Shown here: piece after piece, positions 1 through 7,966 of the stretch
How positions within the stretch are numbered: position 1 is the stretch's first letter
Layout: each line of letters opens with the position of its first letter
Source: Candidatus Fredericiella danica
GTDB lineage: Bacteria > Chloroflexota > Anaerolineae > Caldilineales > Caldilineaceae
Direction of reading: 5' to 3'
Length of the DNA stretch: 7,966 nucleotides
NCBI GenBank assembly: GCA_016713335.1
Contig: JADJPH010000088.1
Location: 1 to 7,966 of the forward strand
The notes under the pieces: generated by a model
The model's input: the letters and a program-made list of their open reading frames with translations, nothing else
Database searches by the model: none
Told to the model about the DNA's origin: nothing
Made by a program: the position numbers and the translations under genes

Positions 1-482
1 GACTCGTCGTGGTGGATATCGCGCCGGTGAACTACGCCGATCGGTTCACTGCATATGCCAAGGCGCTGCTGGCTCCCGAAGTCCTTTCCGCCGAGACCCG
101 TGCCGAAGTGCAACGGCGGCTTGTCACATGGTTGCCCGACGCCGCAGTGGCGCCATTCCTCATGCAGAACCTAGTCATCCGCAATGATCGCTTTGATTGG
201 CGAGTCAATGTCACGGCAATCCTCGCTTCAGTGACCGAACTGTCGGGCTTTCCGACGCTCTTGCAGGACCTGCGCTTCCCGAGGCCTATACTCGTGATCG
301 CCGGCAAACGCTCGGATTATCTGAGCGTTAACGACGCGGTGCACTTCCAACCCATGTTCCCAGCGCTGCACTTTGAGACGGTTCCTGGCGCTGGACACTG
401 GGTTCACAGCGATCAGCCGGAGGCGTGTTGCAACGCAGTGATGCGATTCCTCGGCCCGCAAGCGTCGGCGCCAGCCTCGTGA
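1..482 (+). CDS. alpha/beta hydrolase (YbfF/ABHD11-like esterase), 3' part only
   Basis: The reading frame is open from the window edge. A GTG at position 9 is not the real start, because the frame continues upstream as LVVVDIAPVNY, a stretch that in this family follows the nucleophile-elbow strand. The visible 158 or so codons are the lid and C-terminal half of an alpha/beta hydrolase. The segment VIAGKRSDYLS holds the likely catalytic-acid loop and GAGHWVHSDQPE holds the catalytic histidine, both typical of the YbfF/ABHD11 group of small acyl esterases. The GxSxG serine lies outside the window, so catalytic competence cannot be judged. No indel is seen in this part. The gene ends 54 bases before the phasin start on the same strand, so it may be co-transcribed with the PHA genes. 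A role in ester or thioester hydrolysis linked to PHA metabolism is possible but only inferred from position. Confidence 0.8.
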   Translation, partial: LVVVDIAPVNYADRFTAYAKALLAPEVLSAETRAEVQRRLVTWLPDAAVAPFLMQNLVIRNDRFDWRVNVTAILASVTELSGFPTLLQDLRFPRPILVIAGKRSDYLSVNDAVHFQPMFPALHFETVPGAGHWVHSDQPEACCNAVMRFLGPQASAPAS

Positions 483-523
483 GTGCCAAAGAAAGAGTTC
501 CATACCCTATCACCCCCCCAGAC

Positions 524-530
524 GAAGGAG
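524..530 (+). promoter_or_regulatory. ribosome binding site deciding the phasin start
   Basis: GAAGGAG lies six bases before the ATG at 537. It makes that ATG the start rather than the in-frame GTG at 483, which would add 18 residues unlike a phasin and has no good Shine-Dalgarno sequence. Confidence 0.75.
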
Positions 531-536
531 ACACAC

Positions 537-968
537 ATGAGCAAGACCCAATCCACCGCCACCATCAACACCTTCGGTGATCTGTCCAAGCTAGTCGAGC
601 AGTTCAAGCTACCCGGCGTCGATATGGCGGCAATCGCTGCCTCGCGCAAGAAGGACTTGGACGCACTGATGGCGGCCAACCAGACGGCACTCGAATCGAC
701 ACAAACGCTGGCCAGAAAACAGATCGAGATCTTCACGCAGGCGATGCAGAGCGCCCAGGAGCAGTTGCAGCGACTCAACCAGAACGGTGCGGTGCCCGAC
801 CCAGTGAAGCAGAACGAGCTAGCACGTAAGGCCTTCGAGAAGACGATCGCGCAGATGAAGGAGCTGGCCGAGATGGCGAGCAAATCGCAGACCGATGCTA
901 TGGCTGGCATCGTCAAGCGGGCCGGAGAGAGTGCAGAAGAGATCCGCAAGCTGTTCCAGCAAAAGTAA
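537..968 (+). CDS. phaP: phasin, PHA granule-associated protein
   Basis: A 143-residue protein that is almost wholly helical, rich in Ala, Gln, Lys and Glu, with no signal peptide or membrane segment. The N-terminal part has the phasin signature region around residues 20-50 (FKLPGVDMAAIAASRKKDLD, then ALMAANQ), followed by long amphipathic, coiled-coil-prone helices to the C-terminus. Phasins of this group coat PHB granules, limit coalescence and stop other proteins binding the polymer surface. The location, 27 bases before the PHA synthase and in the same direction, agrees. The gene is intact, unlike most of its downstream neighbours. The symbol follows common usage for this family and the exact paralogue number cannot be assigned. 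An H-NS-like or other small coiled-coil protein is unlikely given the KLPGVDM motif and the context. Confidence 0.9.
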   Translation: MSKTQSTATINTFGDLSKLVEQFKLPGVDMAAIAASRKKDLDALMAANQTALESTQTLARKQIEIFTQAMQSAQEQLQRLNQNGAVPDPVKQNELARKAFEKTIAQMKELAEMASKSQTDAMAGIVKRAGESAEEIRKLFQQK

Positions 969-995
969 GTAGGCCGTTCACGAGAAGACACGTCG

Positions 996-2764
996 ATGAA
1001 CTCGCCTTTCGGCATGCCCGACAAACTCGCGCAAGGCATGGTCATCGTCGGTCAGAACTCGGCAGTGGAGTCCGCCCGTAGCCTCGGAACTCCACCTCGC
1101 TTTCCTTCAAGCACGACAAGTCGTCGCACTGGACCAAAAGTGATGCCGCACTGAGCGGCAGGAGATGCGGATGATGGACAAGTCAACCCCGATCCATCAA
1201 ACTGGTGGATCAAATACATGCGCTAAGTCCCGGCTGCCCAGCCTGATTTGCTGGCGATCTTCAAGCATATCTGGTCGGCCGTTCCTGCAATCTCGCCCAC
1301 CTGACGATCGCCGCTTCGCGAGTCAGGCGTGGAGCGACGATCCGCGGAGTCAGATGATGGTGCAGGCGTACCCGCTCGAACGCTCAGGGGCTCGATGACT
1401 GGGTGCAGGGCATGTCGCTCGACGAGCGGAGCAAAGGCCAATGGAGCTTTGCGCTACGGCAACTCATTGATGCCGTGGAGCCCAGCGAACTGTCTGGCGA
1501 CCAATCTGAGGCTCTGCAACTGGCGATTTCCACTGGCGGCGCCAGTTTGGCCGCCTCTTCCAGCTTTTCCTTCAGGACGTCGCCAAAGGTCGCGTCACGA
1601 TGAGCGACGAGTCGGCATTCGAACCAGGCGGCAATCTCGCCACAACGCCTGGCGACGTCGTTTTCGAGAACGAGGTAATGCAGCTACTGCAGTACAGACC
1701 GGCCACGGCGCAGGTCCATGTCCGACCACTGCTAATTGTTCCTCCATGCATCAACAAATACTACATCCTCGACCTCCAGCCCGAGAACTCGTTCGTTGCC
1801 TACGCGGTTGCTCAAGGTTATACGGTGTTTTTGGTGTCATGGCGCAATGCCCAGGCTGAGCAATCGTCCCTTTCCTGGGACGATTATGTTGAACACGGTG
1901 TATTGGAAGCGCTGACACTCGCGGCCGAGATCGGGCGTGCAGACTCCGTCAACGCGCTGGGCTTCTGCATCGGTGGCACCTTGCTCGCCTGTGCGCTAGC
2001 GGTCGCCAAGGCTCGTGGGCAAGAACCAGTAGCCAGTGTGACGCTGCTGACAACGATGCTTGACTTCCACAATACCGGCGAGCTTGGTCTGCTTGTTGAT
2101 GAGGTCAGCGTTCGATCGCGCGAGGCAACCATCGGTCACCGAGGGCTACTTCAGGGGCGCGAACTTGCGCAGGTGTTCTCAGCTCTGCGCGCAAACGACC
2201 TGATCTGGCCGTACGTGATCAACGGTTACTTAAAGGGCCAGGCACCGCCTGCCTTCGATCTCCTGTACTGGAACAGCGATACGACAAACCCTCTGGCCGA
2301 TGGCCTGCTGGTATCTGCGCAATGCCTATTTGGAGAATCGTTTGCGGATACCAGGTGGCACGGTCCAGTGCGGAGTGCCTGTTGATTTTGGGCGGATCGC
2401 GATGCCCGCATATTTATACGCGTCGCGCGAAGACCATATCGTACCCTGGACTACGGCATATGCGAGCACCCGCCTGCTCGGCGGGCCGATTCGCTTCGTG
2501 CTCGGCGCTAGCGGTCATATCGCCGGAGTAATCAATCCGCCCGCGAAGAAGAAACGAAACTATTGGGTGACCGAAGAGCTTCCTGCCGAACCGACTCACT
2601 GGTTCGAGCGAGCACGTTCATTCAACGGCAGTTGGTGGCCTGACTGGTCGGATTGGTTGGCCGAGCATTCTGGCCCAAAGCGCGCGGCTCCCCGATCCCC
2701 TGGCAGTCGCCATAGACCTGTCATCGAAGTCGCGCCTGGTAGTTACGTCAAGGCGTGCGCTTGA
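996..2764 (+). CDS. phaC: class I poly(3-hydroxyalkanoate) synthase, multiply frameshifted
   Basis: Polymerises (R)-3-hydroxybutyryl-CoA into PHB at the granule surface. Joined across frames, the product is about 589 residues, the C. necator PhaC length. Landmarks in order are DDRRFASQAWSDDP (from 1303), SPANCLATN (about 1477-1503), TMSDESAFEPGGN (from 1597), VPPCINKYYILDLQPEN (from about 1738), the lipase-like box GFCIGG with nucleophile Cys codon 1966-1968, YASREDHIVPW with Asp codon 2432-2434, and GASGHIAGVINPP with His codon 2516-2518. The Asp-His spacing of 28 equals C. necator D480-H508. Frame changes fall near 1296, 1378, 1472, 1505, 1546 and 2295. The 1472 (+1) and 1505 (-1) events compensate each other. 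ATG 996 is chosen by length (about 100 codons before DRRF), but the first 300 bases hold in-frame stops at 1152 and 1224 and are poorly defined. The gene probably heads a phaCAB operon. The breaks look like read errors because all catalytic residues survive. Confidence 0.88.
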
Positions 2765-2793
2765 TGCGCTACACGCATCCCCTTTTCAACCAC

Positions 2794-2797
2794 GGAG
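2794..2797 (+). promoter_or_regulatory. ribosome binding site of phaA
   Basis: GGAG sits seven bases before ATG 2805 in the 40-base gap after phaC. It supports 2805 as the start, and this ATG opens the expected thiolase N-terminus MKEIVIVAAGRTAVGRFGG. Confidence 0.65.
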
Positions 2798-2804
2798 AAC
2801 TTGC

Positions 2805-3984
2805 ATGAAAGAAATAGTAATCGTTGCCGCTGGACGCACCGCGGTAGGCCGTTTCGGGGGCCTTGCGGCTACCACGCCAGGCAACCGCACTGGGTGCGGC
2901 CGTTGTGCGCGGCGTGGTCGATCGAGCTGGGATCGACCCAACCTCGGTGGGCGAGGTCATCATGGGTCAGGTGCTTACGGCCGGAAGCGGCCAAAACCCG
3001 GCGCGTCAAACGACTCTCGGTGCGGGGCTTGCGAAGGAAGTGCCCGCGTTGACCATCAATGCCGTATGCGGATCCGGTCTGAAGGCGGTCATGCTGGCTG
3101 CGCAAGCAGTGGCGAGTGGCGACTCTGAGATTGTGATCGCCGGCGGCCAAGAGAATATGAGTCTTGCACCACATGTGCTTGTGGGCTCACGCCAGGGTCA
3201 GCGCATGGGTGATTGGAAGCTGGTTGATTCGATGATCGTCGACGGACTCTGGGATGTTTACAACCAGTTCCATATGGGAGCGACGGCCGAGAACGTGGCC
3301 CGTCTTCACGGGATCACGCGGGAACAGCAGGATGCTCTGGCTCTCGCCTCGCAACAAAAAGCGATGGCCGCGCAGGATGCGGGACGATTCAACGACGAGA
3401 TCGTGCCGTTCTCTGTTCCGCAGAGAAAGGGAGATCCGGTTGTCTTTTGTCGGATGAGTTCATCAATCGAAAGACGAGTGCGCAGGATCTCGCAGGTCTC
3501 AAGCCTGCGTTCGACAAGTTGGGAACGGTGACCGCAGGGAACGCATCGGGGCTAAACGACGGCGCGGCCGCTGTTCTTGTGACCAGCGCAGCGAATGCCG
3601 CACGACTCGGCTTGAAGCCACTCGCGCGTATCGCGAGCGTTGCGACCACCGGGCTTGACCCGGCGACGATGGGTATGGGACCGGTCTCGGCCTCGCTTAA
3701 GGCGCTGGCACGCGCAGGATGGAAGGCCTCCTGACGTTGACCTGTTCGAGCTCAACGAAGCGTTTGCAGCCCAGGCCTGTGCTGTCAACAAGGGGCTGGA
3801 TGTCGATCCGTTGCGCGTCAACGTGAATGGCGGCGCTATCGCCATCGGGCATCCGATCGGTGCCAGTGGATGCCGGGTCCTGGTGACGCTGCTCCACGAA
3901 ATGCAACGCCGTAACGCAAAACGTGGTCTCGCCGCGCTTTGCATCGGTGGGGGCATGGGCATAGCGCTCACGGTCGAGCGTTGA
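2805..3984 (+). CDS. phaA: acetyl-CoA acetyltransferase (beta-ketothiolase), frameshifted
   Basis: Condenses two acetyl-CoA to acetoacetyl-CoA, the first committed step of PHB synthesis. With frames joined it is about 393 residues, the normal biosynthetic thiolase length. The N-terminus is MKEIVIVAAGRTAVGRFGG. The nucleophilic cysteine lies in NAVCGSGLKAV (codon 3067-3069, about residue 88). The C-terminal half shows NASGLNDGAAAVLV, DLFELNEAFAAQA, NVNGGAIAIGHPIGASG with catalytic His codon 3850-3852, and ALCIGGGMG with the second Cys codon 3940-3942. All catalytic residues are therefore present. Three frame changes break the gene: an extra base near 2879, a lost base near 3445, and an extra G in the GG at 3725-3726 that creates a false stop in GWKPPDVDLF. 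It lies 40 bases after phaC and 30 bases before phaB, as in a phaCAB operon. A degradative thiolase is less likely given this context. Confidence 0.9.
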
Positions 3985-4014
3985 TATCAAACAATTTCCA
4001 TAGGAGACAAAGCG

Positions 4015-4763
4015 ATGACTAAGCAACGGGTGGTATTGGTGACGGGTGGTATGGGCGGTCTCGGCGAAGTGATCTCCACAAAATGTGCGACGCAGGCTAC
4101 AAACTTGCGGTGACGTACTCCCCAGGCAACAAGACGCACGGCGAGTGGGTAGCGCAGATGAGAGCCAATGGCTATGACATCGTCGCTGTCCCTTGTGGAC
4201 GTGACTGACATTGAGTCTTGCGCCAAAGCAGTTGATGCGGTGCAGAGCTACATCGGGGCGGTTGACATTCTCGTCAACAATGCCGGTATCACACGCGACA
4301 TGACATTCAAAAAGATGGACAAAGTCAACTGGGACGCCGTGATGCGCACCAATCTTGATAGCTTGTTCAATATGTCAAAGCAAGTGACTGACGGGATGGT
4401 GGAGCGCGGTTGGGGGCGAATCATCAACGTCTCCTCAGTGAATGGCAGCAAGGGTGCCTTCGGCCAGACAAACTATTCGGCGGCCAAAGCTGGCGTTCAT
4501 GGCTTTACCAAAGCGCTCTCGCGTTGGAGGTGGCTCGAAAGAACGTAACGGTAAACACTATCTCGCCTGGGTACATTGGCACGAAGATGGTTACCGCCAT
4601 TCCTCAAGAGGTTTTGGATACGAAGATCCTTCCTCAGATTCCTGTTGGCCGCTTGGGCAAGCCGGAGGAAGTTGCCGGGTTGATCATCTATCTGGCGGCG
4701 GAGGAAGCCGCGTTCGTGACAGGCGCGAACATTGCCATTAATGGTGGTCAACATATGCAATGA
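4015..4763 (+). CDS. phaB: NADPH-dependent acetoacetyl-CoA reductase, frameshifted
   Basis: Short-chain dehydrogenase that reduces acetoacetyl-CoA to (R)-3-hydroxybutyryl-CoA, the PhaC substrate. Joined length is about 249 residues, normal for PhaB. The start ATG 4015 follows TAGGAGAC. The N-terminus MTKQRVVLVTGGMGGLG carries the Rossmann cofactor loop. LVNNAGITRD, RGWGRIINVSSVNG and FGQTNYSAAKAGVHGFT follow, with catalytic Ser codon 4435-4437, Tyr 4474-4476 and Lys 4486-4488. The C-terminus ends in the PhaB-type NGGQHMQ. Frame changes are a lost base at the A run 4079-4082, an extra C at 4190-4192, and a lost base around 4516-4522 that gives an early false stop in ALALEVARKN. FabG is the main alternative family, but GITRD, SSVNG and the position after phaA favour PhaB. 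A long hairpin begins at its stop codon. Confidence 0.9.
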
Positions 4764-4802
4764 GATCTCGCGGCAGGCGCGATAGCGCTTACCGCAGGAT
4801 CT
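4763..4802 (+). promoter_or_regulatory. long imperfect hairpin at the end of phaB
   Basis: The left arm 4763-4780 pairs with 4785-4802 around a GATA loop. Of 18 opposed positions, 14 are Watson-Crick, two are G-T wobbles (4768/4797 and 4776/4789) and two are C-A mismatches (4769/4796 and 4774/4791). The left arm starts with the last base of the phaB stop codon. No T tract follows on the + strand (next bases AGTCGAC), so it is not a standard intrinsic terminator. It could stabilise the 3' end of the pha mRNA, act with Rho, or be a dispersed repeat element. The pairing is seen; the role is inferred. Confidence 0.6.
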
Positions 4803-4972
4803 AGTCGACGGTCAGGCAAACACCTGCCCAGCGTTGCATCGCCGCCGCGATCATCGGTTTGGAAAAACGGTGACCCTGCCGCAGGCCTTTATGACCCGCG
4901 CAAATCGCCATTGCCATAAGACGACACGGCGTGTCTGCCACTCCGAACAAGCCCCACCCGCGAGGAGACAAA
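4803..4972. other. phaB-acs spacer, no convincing gene
   Basis: These 170 bases hold no family-like reading frame on either strand. The short minus-strand frame across 4801-4986 runs into acs and shows no recognisable motif. The only clear signal is the acs Shine-Dalgarno sequence at its right end. I saw no obvious sigma-70 or sigma-54 promoter. The change from moderate GC (pha genes) to high GC (acs) takes place in or around this spacer. Confidence 0.5.
4963..4967 (+). promoter_or_regulatory. ribosome binding site deciding the acs start
   Basis: AGGAG five bases before ATG 4973. It favours this start over the ATG at 4986, which lies in another frame and reads an unlike Arg/Pro-rich leader because of nearby indels. 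Confidence 0.7.
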
Positions 4973-6939
<1,967 letters not shown>

Positions 6940-6957
6940 CGCTGGCTGCCACGCAAG

Positions 6958-6987
6958 AAAAAGGGCCCCGCGTGCGGGGCCCTTTTT
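6958..6987 (+). terminator. intrinsic terminator after acs
   Basis: A perfect 13-bp stem (6958-6970 with 6975-6987) of the form AAAAAGGGCCCCG, loop CGTG, then CGGGGCCCTTTTT. The GC core followed by five Ts gives a classical Rho-independent terminator. The A run on the other side makes it potentially bidirectional. It begins 18 bases after the acs stop and isolates acs transcription from the VOC gene. Confidence 0.93.
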
Positions 6988-7017
6988 CATGAGGCTGCCT
7001 TCGCTGCTCCTGCAAAG

Positions 7018-7055
7018 CGACAGGTGTCGGACAACGGAACCAACAGATGTCGCAC
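7018..7055. repeat. short palindrome and direct repeat upstream of the sigma-54 candidate
   Basis: CGACA-GG-TGTCG is palindromic at 7018-7029. TGTCGGAC (7025-7032) is repeated with one change as TGTCGCAC (7048-7055), a period of 23 bases or about two helical turns. The palindrome lies about 125-135 bases before the candidate -24 element, a usual distance for an enhancer-binding protein site. Short repeats like these also arise by chance. Confidence 0.3.
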
Positions 7056-7082
7056 CGGACCCTTGCAGCGCCGGTCAAGATT

Positions 7083-7123
7083 AATCACCGGATCCTTCCC
7101 CCCTCACTCAAAATGCGGTGATT
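7083..7123. repeat. 8-bp perfect inverted repeat, possible operator
   Basis: AATCACCG (7083-7090) and CGGTGATT (7116-7123) are exact reverse complements separated by 25 bases. They lie about 28 bases before the candidate -24 element. The long spacer argues against an RNA hairpin and fits two half-sites for a dimeric or multimeric regulator. No regulator gene is in the window. Confidence 0.4.
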
Positions 7124-7150
7124 TCATCCAACTATGACCTATGGTGCCTG

Positions 7151-7166
7151 CGGTACGCATCTTGCA
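7151..7166 (+). promoter_or_regulatory. candidate sigma-54 (-24/-12) promoter for the VOC gene
   Basis: CGGTACG, four bases, then TTGCA keeps the invariant GG (7152-7153), ten bases, GC (7164-7165) arrangement of RpoN promoters. Against the core consensus TGGCACG-N4-TTGCA it differs at two positions (C for T, T for C). Transcription would begin near 7177, giving a leader of about 70 bases before ATG 7249. Upstream repeats could serve an enhancer-binding activator. The match is seen; function is inferred. Confidence 0.5.
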
Positions 7167-7236
7167 CGACATCTCCACCGCCCCTTCACGCCCATGGCGG
7201 GTATCGGGCGGACTTGGCTTCTTGACTGAACAATTG

Positions 7237-7241
7237 AGGAG
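7237..7241 (+). promoter_or_regulatory. ribosome binding site of the VOC gene
   Basis: AGGAG seven bases before ATG 7249 picks that start over the overlapping ATG at 7242, which is out of frame with the VOC domain and too close to the site. Confidence 0.65.
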
Positions 7242-7248
7242 ATGATCA

Positions 7249-7845
7249 ATGACTTCACCACGATGGAAAGCGCTTGCTGGGGCGTGCGCGCTGGCCGGTT
7301 CCGCGTTTCGTCGTATGCAGGTTTGCCCGGGGATGCGCGGAGCCGATCATCGGCTTCACCGTACCCAATCTCAGGAAGCGGTGGACTTCTTCGTCAACGT
7401 GATCGGCTGCGAAGCCGCGAACTTCACACTGGGCCCATTCAAGGCCGACGACGACTGGATGAACGTTCACCTAAACGTCAATCCGAAAGCGGAGATCGGA
7501 AAATTCCAATTCCTGCGGTGCGGCCATGGCACCAATCTAGAGGTCTTCGAATACAGCGCACCGGAGCAAAACCGCACACCGCCAAAGAATAGCGATGTCG
7601 GTGGACACCATCTCGCGTTTTATGTCGACGACATGAACAAGACCGTGGCGTACCTGAAGGCCAACAAAGTGAAGATGCTCGGTGAACCCAGCGTCTTCAA
7701 GGATGGGCCAGCCGCCGGATTGACTTGGATGTATTTCCTCGCACCTTGGGGAATGCAGCTCGAGGTCGTTAGTCATCCGAAGGGCATGGCATACCAGAAG
7801 ACCGGCAAGTTCCAACTTTGGGACCCAAGATCGCCGGCGAAGTAA
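7249..7845 (+). CDS. VOC family (glyoxalase/dioxygenase-like) protein, probably exported
   Basis: Vicinal-oxygen-chelate fold protein of about 198 residues. One long frame runs from ATG to stop, but its residues from about 21 to 43 are scrambled by indels that cancel out. In other frames the DNA reads SSYAGLP (about 7312) and IGFTVPNL (7349-7372), giving a repaired stretch like GMRGADH-IGFTVPNL-QEAVDFFVNVIGC. Candidate metal ligands are His (7348-7350), Glu in NLEVFEY (7540-7542 or 7549-7551), His in GGHHLAFYVDD (7606-7611) and Glu in MQLEVVSHP (7762-7764). This is the usual VOC four-ligand pattern. The N-terminus MTSPRWK followed by ALAGACALAGSAF resembles a signal peptide, so a periplasmic place is likely. 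The substrate is unknown: lactoylglutathione lyase, extradiol dioxygenase or a resistance protein are all in the superfamily. It has its own promoter candidate and is separated from acs by a terminator. Confidence 0.8.
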   Translation: MTSPRWKALAGACALAGSAFRRMQVCPGMRGADHRLHRTQSQEAVDFFVNVIGCEAANFTLGPFKADDDWMNVHLNVNPKAEIGKFQFLRCGHGTNLEVFEYSAPEQNRTPPKNSDVGGHHLAFYVDDMNKTVAYLKANKVKMLGEPSVFKDGPAAGLTWMYFLAPWGMQLEVVSHPKGMAYQKTGKFQLWDPRSPAK

Positions 7846-7869
7846 TCGCGCCGACGGGTATCAAGGGCC

Positions 7870-7966
7870 ATGCGCACGAAAGATCCGGGCATGTCGAATT
7901 CTGATGCGATGTTCGGCGGCCGGCATTATCTGCTGCTGGCGCGCATTTTGACATGCGCATTGTTGT
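7870..7966 (+). CDS. possible start of an unidentified gene, cut by the window end
   Basis: An open frame starting at ATG 7870 (alternative in-frame ATGs at 7891 and 7909) runs off the right edge. Its visible end, HYLLLARILTCALL, is hydrophobic with a basic residue, like the beginning of a membrane segment or signal peptide. No strong Shine-Dalgarno sequence is seen; AAGGG at 7864-7868 is too close to the first ATG. The frame begins 24 bases after the VOC stop. I do not recognise the family, and with only about 32 codons it could be chance. Confidence 0.3.
   Translation, partial: MRTKDPGMSNSDAMFGGRHYLLLARILTCALL

Noticed and set aside
413..1045. 210-codon minus-strand frame over the phasin
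   Set aside because: Fully antisense to a well supported phasin gene, Ser/Cys/Ala-rich shadow composition, no motif or ribosome binding site.
2764..2804. Promoter or terminator between phaC and phaA
   Set aside because: Only 40 bases with a ribosome binding site; no stem or promoter boxes seen, so the genes are best treated as one operon.
7242..7592. 116-codon frame starting at ATG 7242
   Set aside because: Overlaps the VOC gene in another frame; the Shine-Dalgarno spacing fits ATG 7249, and the product has no VOC motifs.

Overview
The window looks like betaproteobacterial DNA (Burkholderiales or Rhodocyclales type). It carries a polyhydroxybutyrate (PHB) cluster in the Cupriavidus necator order phaC-phaA-phaB, with a phasin gene just upstream and an acetyl-CoA synthetase gene downstream. 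The C. necator-like motifs of all three enzymes and the moderate to high GC content support this. The genus cannot be fixed from the sequence alone.

Layout, all on the + strand: (1) 1-482, the 3' part of an alpha/beta hydrolase of the YbfF/ABHD11 type; (2) 537-968, a phasin; (3) 996-2764, class I PHA synthase phaC; (4) 2805-3984, beta-ketothiolase phaA; (5) 4015-4763, acetoacetyl-CoA reductase phaB, whose stop codon runs into a long imperfect hairpin; (6) 4973-6939, acetyl-CoA synthetase acs, visibly more GC-rich and followed by a textbook intrinsic terminator at 6958-6987; (7) a 309-base intergenic region with inverted and direct repeats and a good sigma-54 (-24/-12) promoter candidate; (8) 7249-7845, a VOC-fold (glyoxalase/dioxygenase-like) protein with an export-type N-terminus; (9) from about 7870, the possible start of another gene cut by the window end.

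The genes form one route. Acs activates acetate to acetyl-CoA, PhaA condenses two acetyl-CoA, PhaB reduces acetoacetyl-CoA to (R)-3-hydroxybutyryl-CoA, PhaC polymerises it, and the phasin coats the granule.

The most striking property of the window is damage. phaC, phaA, phaB, acs and the 5' part of the VOC gene contain about twenty single- or double-base indels, of both signs and some mutually compensating. Yet every catalytic residue and the full family lengths are preserved once frames are joined. I read this mainly as uncorrected sequencing or assembly error rather than gene decay, so single-frame translations of these genes are misleading. I found no CRISPR, tRNA, rRNA, insertion sequence or clearly new system. 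The least explained parts are the phaB-end hairpin, the GC step between phaB and acs, and the regulatory region before the VOC gene.
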